Positions 34,672 through 44,477 of a stretch of DNA of 64,000 bases are shown here, piece by piece. Numbering within the stretch: position 1 is the stretch's first letter; the number at the start of each line of letters is the position of its first letter. The translations under genes were made by a program, and so were the position numbers. Where the stretch lies: the NCBI GenBank assembly GCA_964441245.1, contig CAYTVR010000005.1, positions 1 through 64,000 of the forward strand. The letters are read 5' to 3'. The notes under the pieces are model-generated. The model was given only the letters and a program-made list of their open reading frames with translations. It searched no databases and was not told where the DNA came from. Source of the stretch: JALZUU01 sp964441245. Lineage in GTDB: Bacteria; Bacteroidota; Bacteroidia; Chitinophagales; Saprospiraceae.

Positions 34672-36003
34672 TTAATAGTGCTTTAGTAGCCAAGATTTAA
34701 ATGGTTCAAAGTTAGTATCCATTAATGTAGATATCTTTTCTTTATTCTTTAAACAAGCAAGCCTTTCTGGAATATTTATTTTCTTTTCTAAAATACGTTC
34801 AACATCAGATATAAATTTAGAAGGATGTGCCGTTTCCAAAATAATTCCATGATGCCCTGGATCACTCTCTAAATAGCTCTGAAGCGCTAAATAACCAATA
34901 GCGCCGTGTGGTTCTATAATATAATTAAAATGCTCGTAGACTTCCTTAATAGCTGATCTAGTTAAATCATCATTAAAAGCATAACCTGCTACGTCTTTTT
35001 TGAGTGTGTCACACGTGTGACTTGCTTTATTTTCTATAATCCCTTCTTTCAAATATAAATCAACCATTCTTACAAAATTAGAAGGATTTCCTACATCCAT
35101 TGCATTTGATATAGTAGCAACTGAAGGCTTAGCTTGAAAAATACCTGAATTTAAATAGCTAGGGACTATATCGTTTTTATTGGTAGCAGCAATAAATTTA
35201 TGAACAGGAAGTCCCATTCTTTTAGCCAATAGACCTGCAGTTAGATTGCCAAAGTTACCACTAGGAATAGAAAAGACCACAGAAGCATTAGGATCATTTA
35301 ATTGCTTGAATGCTTCAAAGTAATAAAAGGACTGTGGTATTAATCGAGCAATATTTATTGAATTAGCAGAGCTTAATCTAATTTTTTTTGCTAAGTCTTT
35401 GTCAAGAAATGCTTGTTTCACTAGAGCTTGGCAGTCATCAAAGGTTCCATCAATCTCTAAGGCTGTAATATTATGTCCTAAAGTAGTTAATTGTTTTTCT
35501 TGTAGGAAGCTCACTTTTCCTTTCGGATAAAGAATAACCACTTCAATTCCAGGTGTTCTATGAAATCCAGCTGCAACGGCTCCACCAGTGTCACCAGATG
35601 TGGCAACTAAGATGACGAGTTTCTCTTCTTCCTCTTTATTGAAATAACTCATCAATTGAGACATAAACCTTGCACCAAAATCTTTAAAAGCTAAGGAAGG
35701 TCCATGGAAAAGTTCTAAGATGTGTAAATGATCATCTAATGAAACAATTGGAGCAGGAAAAGAAATAGCCTTATCTAATAAAATTTTTAAGTCTTCTTCG
35801 GGTATCGTTCCTTGAAATAATGTTTTAGTTACTTCAAATGCTATTTCTTTAAAGGAGAAGGAAGAAAGATTCTTTAAAAAATGATTAGATAGTTTTGGAA
35901 TCTCCTCAGGCATAAATAGACCTTTATCCTCGGGAAGTCCTTTGAAAATGGCTTCTTTTAATGATACTTTGTTTTCGAAATTATTAGTGCTATAGAGTTT
36001 CAT
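34672..36003 (-). CDS. thrC: threonine synthase
   Basis: The 443-residue PLP enzyme makes threonine from O-phosphohomoserine. The PLP-binding lysine is K107 in HGPSLAFKDFGARFM. The phosphate-binding region VATSGDTGGAVAAGF and the substrate block SANSINIARLIPQ are present. Length is typical. It is the last gene of the thrA-thrB-thrC set. A third copy of the palindrome core GTCACACGTGTGAC lies inside the frame at 35008-35021, where it encodes SHTCD within a segment (KASHTCDTL) of no obvious catalytic role. It is 122 bases downstream of thrB. Confidence 0.97.
   Translation of the reverse strand: MKLYSTNNFENKVSLKEAIFKGLPEDKGLFMPEEIPKLSNHFLKNLSSFSFKEIAFEVTKTLFQGTIPEEDLKILLDKAISFPAPIVSLDDHLHILELFHGPSLAFKDFGARFMSQLMSYFNKEEEEKLVILVATSGDTGGAVAAGFHRTPGIEVVILYPKGKVSFLQEKQLTTLGHNITALEIDGTFDDCQALVKQAFLDKDLAKKIRLSSANSINIARLIPQSFYYFEAFKQLNDPNASVVFSIPSGNFGNLTAGLLAKRMGLPVHKFIAATNKNDIVPSYLNSGIFQAKPSVATISNAMDVGNPSNFVRMVDLYLKEGIIENKASHTCDTLKKDVAGYAFNDDLTRSAIKEVYEHFNYIIEPHGAIGYLALQSYLESDPGHHGIILETAHPSKFISDVERILEKKINIPERLACLKNKEKISTLMDTNFEPFKSWLLKHY
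35008..35021. repeat. 14-base palindrome inside thrC, copy 3 of the core
   Basis: GTCACACGTGTGAC, the exact centre of palindrome copy 2, lies within the thrC coding frame, 570-590 bases from the intergenic copies. Flanks do not extend the symmetry. Confidence 0.85.
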
Positions 36004-36125
36004 CAGATCTGATTTATGATTTTGTCGTACTTGTATATGTAAATGGAATGGAAATAGATTTGTAATTAAAAACTTGAAAAGAAACTAAAAGGAGATTAAT
36101 ATAAAGGAATAGCTTTATAAAATGA

Positions 36126-37058
36126 TTAAAGTAAAATAGCTCCCTCATCGTTAATAGGTGAAATAAACAACTCACTTTTTATGCCTAGATCATTAAATAC
36201 CCGTTGCATATCGTTTCCAATATTCTCCGCAATCAAGGTATTTGCACTCAATGCAAAAATGGATGGACCTGCTCCGGAAATACTACAGCCTAAGGCTCCT
36301 GCTTTTAAAGCAGCTTCTTGAACTTGATGAAAACCAGGAATTAGGCGAGCTCGCTGAGGCTCAATAATAACATCTTGTAGTGATCGGCCCACTAAATCTA
36401 AATCACTATTATACAATCCAACAATTAGACCTCCTAAGTTTCCATTTTGAGTAACGTGTTGTTTTAGTTCTAATTCTTTACTTAAGACATCTCTAGCATC
36501 TTTTGTCAATATTTCAATATGAGGATAAATAACTGTTGCTTGTAATCCTCGGATTAATGGTATTCTATGAACATCAAGCGAAGCATTGTCTCTAATAAAA
36601 ATCATGCCTCCTAATAGAGAAGGAGCAACATTATCAGCGTGATATGCACCATCAGCTATCTGTTCTCCTAATACTGCAAAATGTAGCATTTCACGTTTTT
36701 GTAAAGGTCTTTTCAATAATTCATTTATGGCCATAACACCAGCTACGGCGCTGGCTGCACTAGAACCTAATCCACTTCCAAAAGGCATTTTTTTATGAAT
36801 TTCTAACTCTATCCCTCGACCTTCTTCTCCAATATGTTCTAACATTCTTAGTGCTGCAACACCAGCAGTATTTTTTTCAACCTCCAAAGGAAGTTTCCCT
36901 TTAGCACCAGTAATTTTTGTGATTTTTAATCCAGGTGAATCTGAGAATCTAGCAATGATCTCATCACCAGGTTTATCTAAAGCAAAACCTAATAAATCAT
37001 ATCCGCAAGCCACATTGGCTACTGTTGCTGGTGCAAAAACTTTTATTCCACTACTCAT
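36126..37058 (-). CDS. thrB: homoserine kinase
   Basis: A 310-residue GHMP-family kinase that phosphorylates homoserine. The ATP-binding GHMP motif is KMPFGSGLGSSAASAVAG (about 91-108). The N-terminal block VANVACGYDLLGFAL and the C-terminal GALGCSISGAGPSIFAL fit ThrB. It lies 51 bases after thrA and 122 bases before thrC, all on the minus strand, consistent with a threonine operon. Confidence 0.97.
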   Translation of the reverse strand: MSSGIKVFAPATVANVACGYDLLGFALDKPGDEIIARFSDSPGLKITKITGAKGKLPLEVEKNTAGVAALRMLEHIGEEGRGIELEIHKKMPFGSGLGSSAASAVAGVMAINELLKRPLQKREMLHFAVLGEQIADGAYHADNVAPSLLGGMIFIRDNASLDVHRIPLIRGLQATVIYPHIEILTKDARDVLSKELELKQHVTQNGNLGGLIVGLYNSDLDLVGRSLQDVIIEPQRARLIPGFHQVQEAALKAGALGCSISGAGPSIFALSANTLIAENIGNDMQRVFNDLGIKSELFISPINDEGAILL

Positions 37059-37109
37059 TTTTATTAGAAATATTTTGTCTTGTTACTTAAGTGTCTGATT
37101 TTCAGTAAT

Positions 37110-39566
37110 TTATATTAAAAAATTGCCTATTGTTATGATTTCAGCAAAAACTCCTGCTGCTGTAACTTCTGCTCCTGCTCCGGGGCCACGAATAACTAAA
37201 GGCCGCTCTTTATATCGTTCTGTCGTAAAGACAATCATGTTGTCACTACCATTTAAAGAATAGAAAGGATGATTGCTATCTACAGCTTGTAGGCCAATGG
37301 TTGCCTTGCCATTTTCTAACTTTGCCACCATTCTTAATACCTTTCCATCTTTTGCAGCGGCAGCTCGCTTATTTTCAAACAATGTGTTTGCGTCTTCTAA
37401 TGCAGTCATCAATTCGTCTACATTTTTAGCATCTTGGCAGTTTTGAGGAAGAATATTTTCAATGTCTACTTCTTCCTGTTCCATACTCAGTCCTGTCTCC
37501 CTTGCTAAAATAATTAGCTTTCTTCTAACATCAATTCCGTTCAAGTCAATTCTTGGATCTGGTTCTGTATATCCTAGTTCTTTAGCTTTTTTGACAATAT
37601 CACTAAATAAAACGCCTTCTTTGAAAGAGTTAAAAATGAAAGAAAGAGAACCAGAAAGTACACCTTCTATTTTAACGATTTGATCGCCACTATTGATTAA
37701 ATCATTTAGGGTACCAATAACTGGAAGACCTGCTCCTACATTCGTTTCATATAAAAACTGAACTCCACGTGTTTCAGCAATGTTTTTTAAGCGTTGGTAT
37801 TGTAAAAAAGAAGATGAGGTGGCTATTTTATTAGGTGTAGAAATAGAGATACTGGAGTCTAGAATTTTTTCATAATAATCAGCAATCTGGCTATTGGCAG
37901 TATTATCGACAAAAATGGTATTAGAAAGATTAAGCTCTTTCATTTTATCTACAAATTGCGATAAGCTCATTTTTTTGTCTGAGGCTAATAATTCCGTTTT
38001 CCAGTTGTCTAAATCAATTCCTTCAGGTGAAAAGAGCATTTTTTTACTATTAGATAATCCAACGACTTTGATTTCCAGAGAGCGCTTTTCCTTAAGGAAA
38101 GCAGCTTGTTCCTTTATTTGACTAATTAAAGTGCTACCTATTAAGCCAACACCAACCATAAAAAGATGTAATTCTTTTGTATCAGATAAAAAGAAGGATT
38201 CATGAAGCGCATTTAAGGCTTTACTTTCATCTGCTCGGGGTATCACTACAGATACATTTAACTCTGAAGAACCTTGAGCAATGGCAATACAATTGATTCC
38301 GTTTTTACCAAGTGCTTGAAACAATCGACCAGAAATTCCTGGTTGATAGCGCATATTTTCACCTATAATAGCTATAACGGATAAGTCTTTCTCTACAACA
38401 ACAGGATTTATTAATTCACTTTTAATTTCATATTCAAAAGCTTTATTGACTAGTTTTTTTGCCTTATTGGCAAATTTTGGTTGAATAGCGAAACTAATAG
38501 AGTGTTCTGAAGAACCTTGAGTAATTAATATAATATTGATACCATCATTGGCTAGTGAACTAAATAATCGGCCTGCTATTCCAGGTACACCAAAAAGTCC
38601 TCCTCCTTGTAAAGTCAATAGCGCCACTTCATTTACAGAAGAAATACCTCGAACAGGGTGTCCTTTTTTACTCGCTTTTTGAGAAATATAGGTTCCTTTG
38701 AAGCTTGGATTAAAGGTGTTTTTAATGATTAGAGGTATTTTTTTAGTCAAAGCGGGTTGAAGTGTAGGGGGATAAATTACTTTTGCACCAAAGTGCGACA
38801 TTTCCATAGCTTCTGCGTAAGTCATTTCTGGAATGGTGAATGCTCGACGCACAATTCTAGGATCTGCAGTCAATACACCGTCTACATCTGTCCAAATTTC
38901 AATTAAATCTGCTTCCAAACCAGCGGCTAAGAGAGCAGCGGTATAATCTGAACCACCTCTACCAAGTGTTGTAGTCAAACCACCTTTTGCAGAACTTATA
39001 AATCCAGTGACGACATGAATTCCAGGTGTATTTTTATAATACTCGGCAATATTTTTATAAGTTTCATCTAAATCAACTTTAGCTGCGCCGAAGTTTTTAT
39101 CTGTTTTGATAATTTTTCGAGCATCGAGATAAGCGGAATTAATGCCCTCCTGTTTTAAAGCATTAGCAATAATAAACGCAGAATTTCTTTCACCGAAGCT
39201 TAAAACATAATCCATAGTTCTAGTCGATGCTTCACGAATTAAGAAAATACCGTGAAGTAAATTTTTTAATACTTCATGGTTTTCTACCAATTCTGCAAGA
39301 ATCGTTTCCTGTAGAGGTGCCTCTAATAATTCTTTTACAGCATCAATGTGACGTTGTCGAAAAGCGCTGAATTCTTCCTTGTATGTTTCATCTCCCTGAG
39401 CTGCTAGTGTACTCATTCTAATCAAAGAATCAGTCACACCACCAAAAGCAGAAAAAACGACTGTTAGTTTTTCGCCTTTTTTATAATAATCCTTTAGGAT
39501 GTTAAGGACTCCCTTTATTCTTTCAGGTTTAGCTACAGAGGAACCACCGAATTTTAATACTTTCAT
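37110..39566 (-). CDS. thrA: bifunctional aspartate kinase / homoserine dehydrogenase
   Basis: The 818-residue fusion performs the first and third steps of threonine synthesis. The aspartokinase domain is at about 1-290 (MKVLKFGGSSVAKPERI; TTLGRGGSDYTAALLA). Two ACT domains lie at about 310-460 and should bind the feedback inhibitor threonine. The homoserine dehydrogenase domain is at about 465-815 (HLFMVGVGLIGSTL; EGVLSGSLSFIFN; KELGYTEPDPRIDLNG). Length matches E. coli ThrA. It is the first gene of the thr set. I could not make out a threonine/isoleucine-rich leader peptide in the 186 bases upstream. Confidence 0.98.
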   Translation of the reverse strand: MKVLKFGGSSVAKPERIKGVLNILKDYYKKGEKLTVVFSAFGGVTDSLIRMSTLAAQGDETYKEEFSAFRQRHIDAVKELLEAPLQETILAELVENHEVLKNLLHGIFLIREASTRTMDYVLSFGERNSAFIIANALKQEGINSAYLDARKIIKTDKNFGAAKVDLDETYKNIAEYYKNTPGIHVVTGFISSAKGGLTTTLGRGGSDYTAALLAAGLEADLIEIWTDVDGVLTADPRIVRRAFTIPEMTYAEAMEMSHFGAKVIYPPTLQPALTKKIPLIIKNTFNPSFKGTYISQKASKKGHPVRGISSVNEVALLTLQGGGLFGVPGIAGRLFSSLANDGINIILITQGSSEHSISFAIQPKFANKAKKLVNKAFEYEIKSELINPVVVEKDLSVIAIIGENMRYQPGISGRLFQALGKNGINCIAIAQGSSELNVSVVIPRADESKALNALHESFFLSDTKELHLFMVGVGLIGSTLISQIKEQAAFLKEKRSLEIKVVGLSNSKKMLFSPEGIDLDNWKTELLASDKKMSLSQFVDKMKELNLSNTIFVDNTANSQIADYYEKILDSSISISTPNKIATSSSFLQYQRLKNIAETRGVQFLYETNVGAGLPVIGTLNDLINSGDQIVKIEGVLSGSLSFIFNSFKEGVLFSDIVKKAKELGYTEPDPRIDLNGIDVRRKLIILARETGLSMEQEEVDIENILPQNCQDAKNVDELMTALEDANTLFENKRAAAAKDGKVLRMVAKLENGKATIGLQAVDSNHPFYSLNGSDNMIVFTTERYKERPLVIRGPGAGAEVTAAGVFAEIITIGNFLI

Positions 39567-39752
39567 TGTCTTGGGACTTTACTAAATTTTATAAATTAAG
39601 GACACGAATTTATATCTTTTTTATGAAGAATGTTAAAAGACTGTTCCAAAAGCGTAAAACGATTTTTTTAGACTAAAGATTCAGTCTAAGCATAATAAGC
39701 ATTGATTAATTAAAAGATGGAATAATTTGGTAGGTAGAAAGCTAAGTTTAAA

Positions 39753-40184
39753 CTAAGTATTTAATTGAAGCAAAGTTAAATATTTATTTTCCATTTTAGT
39801 CATTATCTCCTTCTCTTTAGAAGTTTTATCACCATATCCCATTAAATGAAGTGTCCCATGAATCATTACGCGAGATAACTCTTCTGTGAATGAAACGCCA
39901 AATTTATCAGCATTTTCTGAAATTCGATCTATACTGATATAAATATCGCCTTCGATAGGATTTTCTTCGTAAGGAAAAGTGATAACATCTGTAAGGGTAT
40001 CGTGTTGAAGATATTGAATATTAAGTTCGTGAAGATAGGTATCGCTACAAAAAACGAAACTTAGGGAAAATACAGATTTGCCTTCTTCTTCTACAGCAGA
40101 ATGAATCCATTTAGAAATTAATTCTGGCTGGTCTAATTCGAAATCAATATCTTCAGGATAGAAATTAATTTCCCCTTGGATCAT
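39753..40184 (-). CDS. ybeY: endoribonuclease YbeY
   Basis: A 143-residue YbeY, involved in 16S rRNA 3' maturation and ribosome quality control. The family zinc motif HGxLHLxGYDH appears as HGTLHLMGYGD: H109 and H113 are kept and the third histidine is D119. I recall the same change (GYKDK) in other Bacteroidota YbeY proteins, so it is probably lineage-wide and functional. DVITFPYEE in the middle is typical. The start overlaps the upstream anti-sigma-type ATPase by 4 bases. Confidence 0.93.
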   Translation of the reverse strand: MIQGEINFYPEDIDFELDQPELISKWIHSAVEEEGKSVFSLSFVFCSDTYLHELNIQYLQHDTLTDVITFPYEENPIEGDIYISIDRISENADKFGVSFTEELSRVMIHGTLHLMGYGDKTSKEKEIMTKMENKYLTLLQLNT

Positions 40185-40621
40185 ATATTAAATTGGATTT
40201 CAACGGTACTTCCGTTGTCATGATAATGAATTTCATCGGAGAGTTGACGCATTAAGAAAACACCTCGTCCACCTATTTTTAGAATATTTTCAGGGGAGGT
40301 TGGATCAGGTAAGCTATCGAAATCAAAACCAGGACCTTCGTCAGAAATCATAAAAGCTAAAGAATGTTTTAATTTTTTAAGCTCAACTTTAACCATTTTC
40401 GATTGATCTCGAGAATTACCATGAATAATTGCATTGGTAACCGCTTCCGTTAAGGTAATCAAGATATTACCATACATATCGGGGCTAAGTCGGTATCGTT
40501 TGAATACCTTCTCAACGAATGGCTCTACGTTAGCTACATTCTTTGGATCAGAAGTTAAAGTCAACATGTCTGAATCTTTACTCATTGGTAGAATACGAAA
40601 CTTCTTCATTTTCAATGCCAT
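40181..40621 (-). CDS. RsbW-like serine kinase / anti-sigma ATPase
   Basis: A 146-residue GHKL ATPase domain of the RsbW/SpoIIAB class. The N-box is EAVTNAIIHGN, G1 is DEGPGFDF and G2 is GGRGVFLMRQL. Such proteins bind and inhibit a sigma factor and phosphorylate an anti-anti-sigma protein. It is translationally coupled to ybeY. No STAS-domain antagonist is adjacent. The SpoIIE-type phosphatase at 21212-22471 is a possible functional counterpart, though this is speculative. The ATG at 40621 gives a typical N-terminus. Confidence 0.9.
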   Translation of the reverse strand: MALKMKKFRILPMSKDSDMLTLTSDPKNVANVEPFVEKVFKRYRLSPDMYGNILITLTEAVTNAIIHGNSRDQSKMVKVELKKLKHSLAFMISDEGPGFDFDSLPDPTSPENILKIGGRGVFLMRQLSDEIHYHDNGSTVEIQFNI

Positions 40622-40700
40622 GCAATTGATATTATAAGATATTATACCCTTACCTTTACGAGATCAATGAAAAAATGGTTCGGATAATAATAAAATAAAA

Positions 40701-43700
40701 TCATTGTTTTTTCAAAGATTTGAAATATTCTTCTACCAAAAATTTATAATATGGTTTCAAAGATGGTGAAACTGCTTTATACATTTCAATTTCTGCCTCT
40801 CTTTTTTTAATATATTCTTCTAGAGAAGGAGGCATTTTTCTTTCTTTTTCAGCCCCTACTTCTGCTTTTCTTTTTTGCTCATACTCTCTCTCTCTTTCTG
40901 CTTTTTCTGCTTCTAATAAACGACCAAGAATATCTTGTTGTCTTTTCATCATTTCATTAGAAAGTTGCTTATTGACCAAATCAGTCTCTACTTTATTCAT
41001 TTCATCAATGATATCTTGGAGTTCTTTACTTCCTTTTCCTTTCTCTTGTAAGCCTTGTTGCTTTGCTTTTAAAGCTTTACGCAATTCAGATTGTCTTTTG
41101 GCCATTTCGGCAAATTCCTTACTACCGGGCCCTTTCCCCTTACCTTTTCCTTTTTCTAATGCATCTTTCATTTTTTGCATTTGCTTATTCATTTCTCCCT
41201 GAGCATCCGATATTTTATCTGACGGAACCTTACCTTTTTTACCACCTTTTCCTCCAGGTTTGTTACACATCTGATTACCGGACATTTTGCCGGCCATCTC
41301 TTGTTGCATTTGATTCATGACTTCGCTTAACATCAAGGCCAGGTCATTTACATTTTGCATCGTTCGTTGTTGATGTTCTCCTGCTTCAGGTTTTTTACGT
41401 TCTTCCAACTGTTTGATCCCATCTTTCATATTAGATTTGATGTCTGTTACTTTTTCGGTAACGAAAGATTCAATTTGGAAAACGCGCTTACTCAAAGCTT
41501 GCAGACTATCTTCGATTAATCTAAAGTCGTCCTTTAATTTATATTGATCTTGGACTAAGTCTACATATCGAGGTGTATTGATGTTGGTTTTACCGAAGTA
41601 AGCCATCAATCCTTCTTGGTCAAAAGAAAGTTCAACTAAATTTTCCAGTAATTGACGAAGAGACTCCATGTCTTCTTCCATTTGTTCCATTTCGGCGCCA
41701 GCCATTGATTCTGACATACTTTCAGCCATTTCCTTCATTTTCTCGGAAGCCTTTTTTTGAGATTTAGACGCTTTGCTGTTTTCTTTGCTATCTAATTTCT
41801 CTTTACTATCATTCAAGTCTTCTTGAATGTCTTCCATTTCTTCCTCTTGGTCCTCGATATCCTTAGGGTTTTCTAACTCTTCATTTTTCTTTTCCAACTC
41901 CTCCATTTTCTCTTTAATATCTTCGAACTTCTCGTTAATCTCTTCTTGTTTTTCTTTTAGTTCTTCTTGTTTTGATTCATCGCTATTTTCAGTCTCTTCA
42001 CTTAGTTCCTCTTGTTCTTCAGCGAGCTCTTCTAATTTATCAATGGTTTTTTCCATTTCGAGTTCGAACTCCAATTGCTTAAATAATTCCAAAGCTCGAT
42101 CTAATTCCATTTCCATTTCCTCCTCATCCATTTCCATTTCTTCCATCATTTCTAGTGCGCCATCCTTTTCTAATTCTTGCATGAGTTCTTCAATCTTTTT
42201 CATCAAATCTTTCATCTCATCACTCATCAATTCTTCAAACATTTTTTGCACTTTCTCCTGCTTCTCTAGAATATCATCATTAGGCTTTTCCATTTCCTCT
42301 TGATTTTTCATATTCTCATTGAAGTTCTCTTTAGCCTGATCTATTTTTTCTTCTAGTTCTTTTTTGCGATCCAATAATTTTTCGATCTCCTTACGGGTTT
42401 GCCAGTCTATGTCTTTTTTCTGAAGCATTTTTTCCCGAAGCTTTTTCATGTCTTTTTTGATGTCTTTCGACTCTTTTAGGGATTCCTCTAGGTTCTTTTT
42501 GATCTCATCATTATTTTTTTCAGCCATTTCATCAAATTCTTTGATGCTTGGTTTGGCATAATTCATCAAGTTGGTTCGTGCAGATTTACTACCATTCACC
42601 CCATCATTATCGAATACTTCGAAATAATAAGAGACTTCATCACCGGGTTCTAGTTCCAAATCATTTAGATCCCAAGTATGGTCATACTGTACTTGTTTAC
42701 CGTTAGGTTTGACCATTGGGATGGAATTTAATTGCCCTTGGACGCCTTTACTTTTATTAATACGATAATTGAAAGAAAGATTGACTAGGCCATAGTCATC
42801 TGATGCATCTCCTACAAAAAATAAAAGTTTGCTATCTGTACTGTCTTTGAATTGTTCTACATTAATTGTTGGATTCAAATCAGGAATAACTGAAATAGCA
42901 TAAGCAACGGAATCTGCGTTAGGCAAATCTTTATTGGAAATGAATAATTTATAGTTTTCGTCTCGAAGTACTTTTTTCTTGTAAGTAAATAACTCGTCAG
43001 AAAAACGATTGGCATCAATCAAAGCATCTTTGCGAGAAAATTTGATTTGAATATCATCGGTATTTTGAGAATTGAAAATCCAGTCAATATTGGTTCCCGC
43101 TGGAACAACTAAATCTCCGATGTTAGCTAAATTTTCGTCTTTACGTTGTGTATATTTTGGAAAGTCAAGTTTTACTTCAAATCCAGTAATGTTAGGTTTT
43201 TTCAAAACATTAAGAGTATAGTCTGTCGATTCTACTCCACTGGCAAAGATTCTAAAATCTGTATCCTTTTGAACATTACTGAATTGATAGGAAAATAAAT
43301 TATTTTCTTCTTTAGTTAAACGATAATGGTAATTGTCTATGTCAATGAAGACTTCATTTGGTAATACTTCTCCATCAATTTTGACCTGCAATAAATAATC
43401 TGAAAATTGAATAACAGATAAATTTTCTTTTTCAATCAAAAACGAGAAAGGTGCTTCTCTTTCAAACTCTTTATTGTTGTTGATCAATCGAGCCGTGCTA
43501 TCCTTGATAATACTTGGGGCTGCAAAAAGTAACACGAATAACAATAACAATGGAGGCAAGGCGTATCGAAGATATTTTTTATTCTGATTTAAGTTAATTG
43601 CCGATTTAAAAGGAACTGGTTTTATTTCTTCTGTTTTTTGGTTGATACTGGCATTGATTAATGCAGCATGAGAAGAGTTGGAAGATTGTTTTTTTAGTTG

Positions 43701-44048
43701 AAGGATATTAAGCAATTTGTCTTTTACATCTGTAAAATGTTCTCCAATTATATACGCTGCTTTTTCATGTGAAATGACTTTGCCCAAATTGAAGTATTGA
43801 AATAGTGGTTTGAATACCCATCCAATTAGCGCTAATGCGCTGACTCCTATAAAAGAATAGAAAAGCACTTTTCGACCACCCATTCCAAAATAAAAGTAAT
43901 GTTCCAATACATTCATGACTACGAATAGCAATACAATCAGAGCAATACTATAAAGAGTACCTCTGATGAGCTGATTGAGATAATACTTTCGAGTAAATTG
44001 ATCTAACTTCTCAATAAGTAGCTGATAATTATCTTTGTTATTAGCCAT
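40701..44048 (-). CDS. DUF4175-family membrane protein with long coiled coil
   Basis: The 1115-residue protein has two N-terminal membrane helices (about 32-50 and 60-80) and a third near 160-180. A beta-rich extracytoplasmic region (about 190-470) follows, then an exceptionally charged Glu/Lys/Met-rich coiled coil (about 475-800), then a Gln/Met/Gly-Lys-rich helical C-terminus. This is the DUF4175 layout seen in many Bacteroidota and Alphaproteobacteria; the molecular function is not established. Its codon composition creates long serine-rich open frames on the opposite strand, which are not genes. It is probably transcribed alone; a hairpin terminator and 12-base direct repeats lie in the spacer upstream. 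Confidence 0.85.
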   Translation of the reverse strand: MANNKDNYQLLIEKLDQFTRKYYLNQLIRGTLYSIALIVLLFVVMNVLEHYFYFGMGGRKVLFYSFIGVSALALIGWVFKPLFQYFNLGKVISHEKAAYIIGEHFTDVKDKLLNILQLKKQSSNSSHAALINASINQKTEEIKPVPFKSAINLNQNKKYLRYALPPLLLLFVLLFAAPSIIKDSTARLINNNKEFEREAPFSFLIEKENLSVIQFSDYLLQVKIDGEVLPNEVFIDIDNYHYRLTKEENNLFSYQFSNVQKDTDFRIFASGVESTDYTLNVLKKPNITGFEVKLDFPKYTQRKDENLANIGDLVVPAGTNIDWIFNSQNTDDIQIKFSRKDALIDANRFSDELFTYKKKVLRDENYKLFISNKDLPNADSVAYAISVIPDLNPTINVEQFKDSTDSKLLFFVGDASDDYGLVNLSFNYRINKSKGVQGQLNSIPMVKPNGKQVQYDHTWDLNDLELEPGDEVSYYFEVFDNDGVNGSKSARTNLMNYAKPSIKEFDEMAEKNNDEIKKNLEESLKESKDIKKDMKKLREKMLQKKDIDWQTRKEIEKLLDRKKELEEKIDQAKENFNENMKNQEEMEKPNDDILEKQEKVQKMFEELMSDEMKDLMKKIEELMQELEKDGALEMMEEMEMDEEEMEMELDRALELFKQLEFELEMEKTIDKLEELAEEQEELSEETENSDESKQEELKEKQEEINEKFEDIKEKMEELEKKNEELENPKDIEDQEEEMEDIQEDLNDSKEKLDSKENSKASKSQKKASEKMKEMAESMSESMAGAEMEQMEEDMESLRQLLENLVELSFDQEGLMAYFGKTNINTPRYVDLVQDQYKLKDDFRLIEDSLQALSKRVFQIESFVTEKVTDIKSNMKDGIKQLEERKKPEAGEHQQRTMQNVNDLALMLSEVMNQMQQEMAGKMSGNQMCNKPGGKGGKKGKVPSDKISDAQGEMNKQMQKMKDALEKGKGKGKGPGSKEFAEMAKRQSELRKALKAKQQGLQEKGKGSKELQDIIDEMNKVETDLVNKQLSNEMMKRQQDILGRLLEAEKAEREREYEQKRKAEVGAEKERKMPPSLEEYIKKREAEIEMYKAVSPSLKPYYKFLVEEYFKSLKKQ

Positions 44049-44477
44049 TTTCTACAAGTTTATAAAATTTGAAAACATTAGGGTAAAAGCGTTTCTTTAG
44101 TAGTAGCTCAAAATAAATCAATTGAAATAGGCGAATTTATTTTTTTCGCTTGCCTTATAGGCGAATTTTTACAAAAAACACCTTAATAAAAAACTATATA
44201 AGTGAAAAAACATTGCATAACTACTATGCAATTAACAACTAAAACTTTTATACGGTTTGAATTCTAAAGAGTTTCTGATGGGTTTTATCGACGTTTTGCC
44301 TTTGATATGCTGGGCTAATTTAACCTTTTATCAAATGAAAATCAAGTAAAATAAGGATACTTAGCTCTTCCTGTCTTAGTCATTAACAATGCATTAACAA
44401 TGAAAGAAGAAAAAGCCGAAAAATTCTGTTCTATTTTTCGGCTTTTTCTTTAGTATAGTTCTTGAATGAATTTGAAG
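44049..44477. other. intergenic region between DUF4175 and M1 peptidase genes
   Basis: This 429-base spacer carries the peptidase terminator at its right end. Near its left end a direct repeat ATAGGCGAATTT occurs at 44127-44138 and 44157-44168, 30 bases apart (about three helical turns) and about 80-120 bases before the DUF4175 start. I see no gene. Confidence 0.5.
44408..44449 (-). terminator. strong hairpin terminator after the M1 peptidase
   Basis: A perfect 17-base-pair stem (44408-44424 with 44433-44449; arm AGAAAAAGCCGAAAAAT) around an 8-base loop, 29 bases past the stop. It is A/T-rich on both outer sides, so it may act in both directions. Confidence 0.9.

Noticed and set aside
39753..40184. 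Loss of the third zinc histidine in YbeY as a novelty
   Set aside because: The same GY-x-DK form is, to my knowledge, usual in Bacteroidota YbeY, so it is not specific to this genome.
41827..42303. Long serine-rich open frame on the plus strand
   Set aside because: It is the exact antisense of the Glu/Lys-rich coiled coil of the DUF4175 gene; GAA/GAG codons read as TTC/CTC/TCT on the other strand. No promoter or domain.
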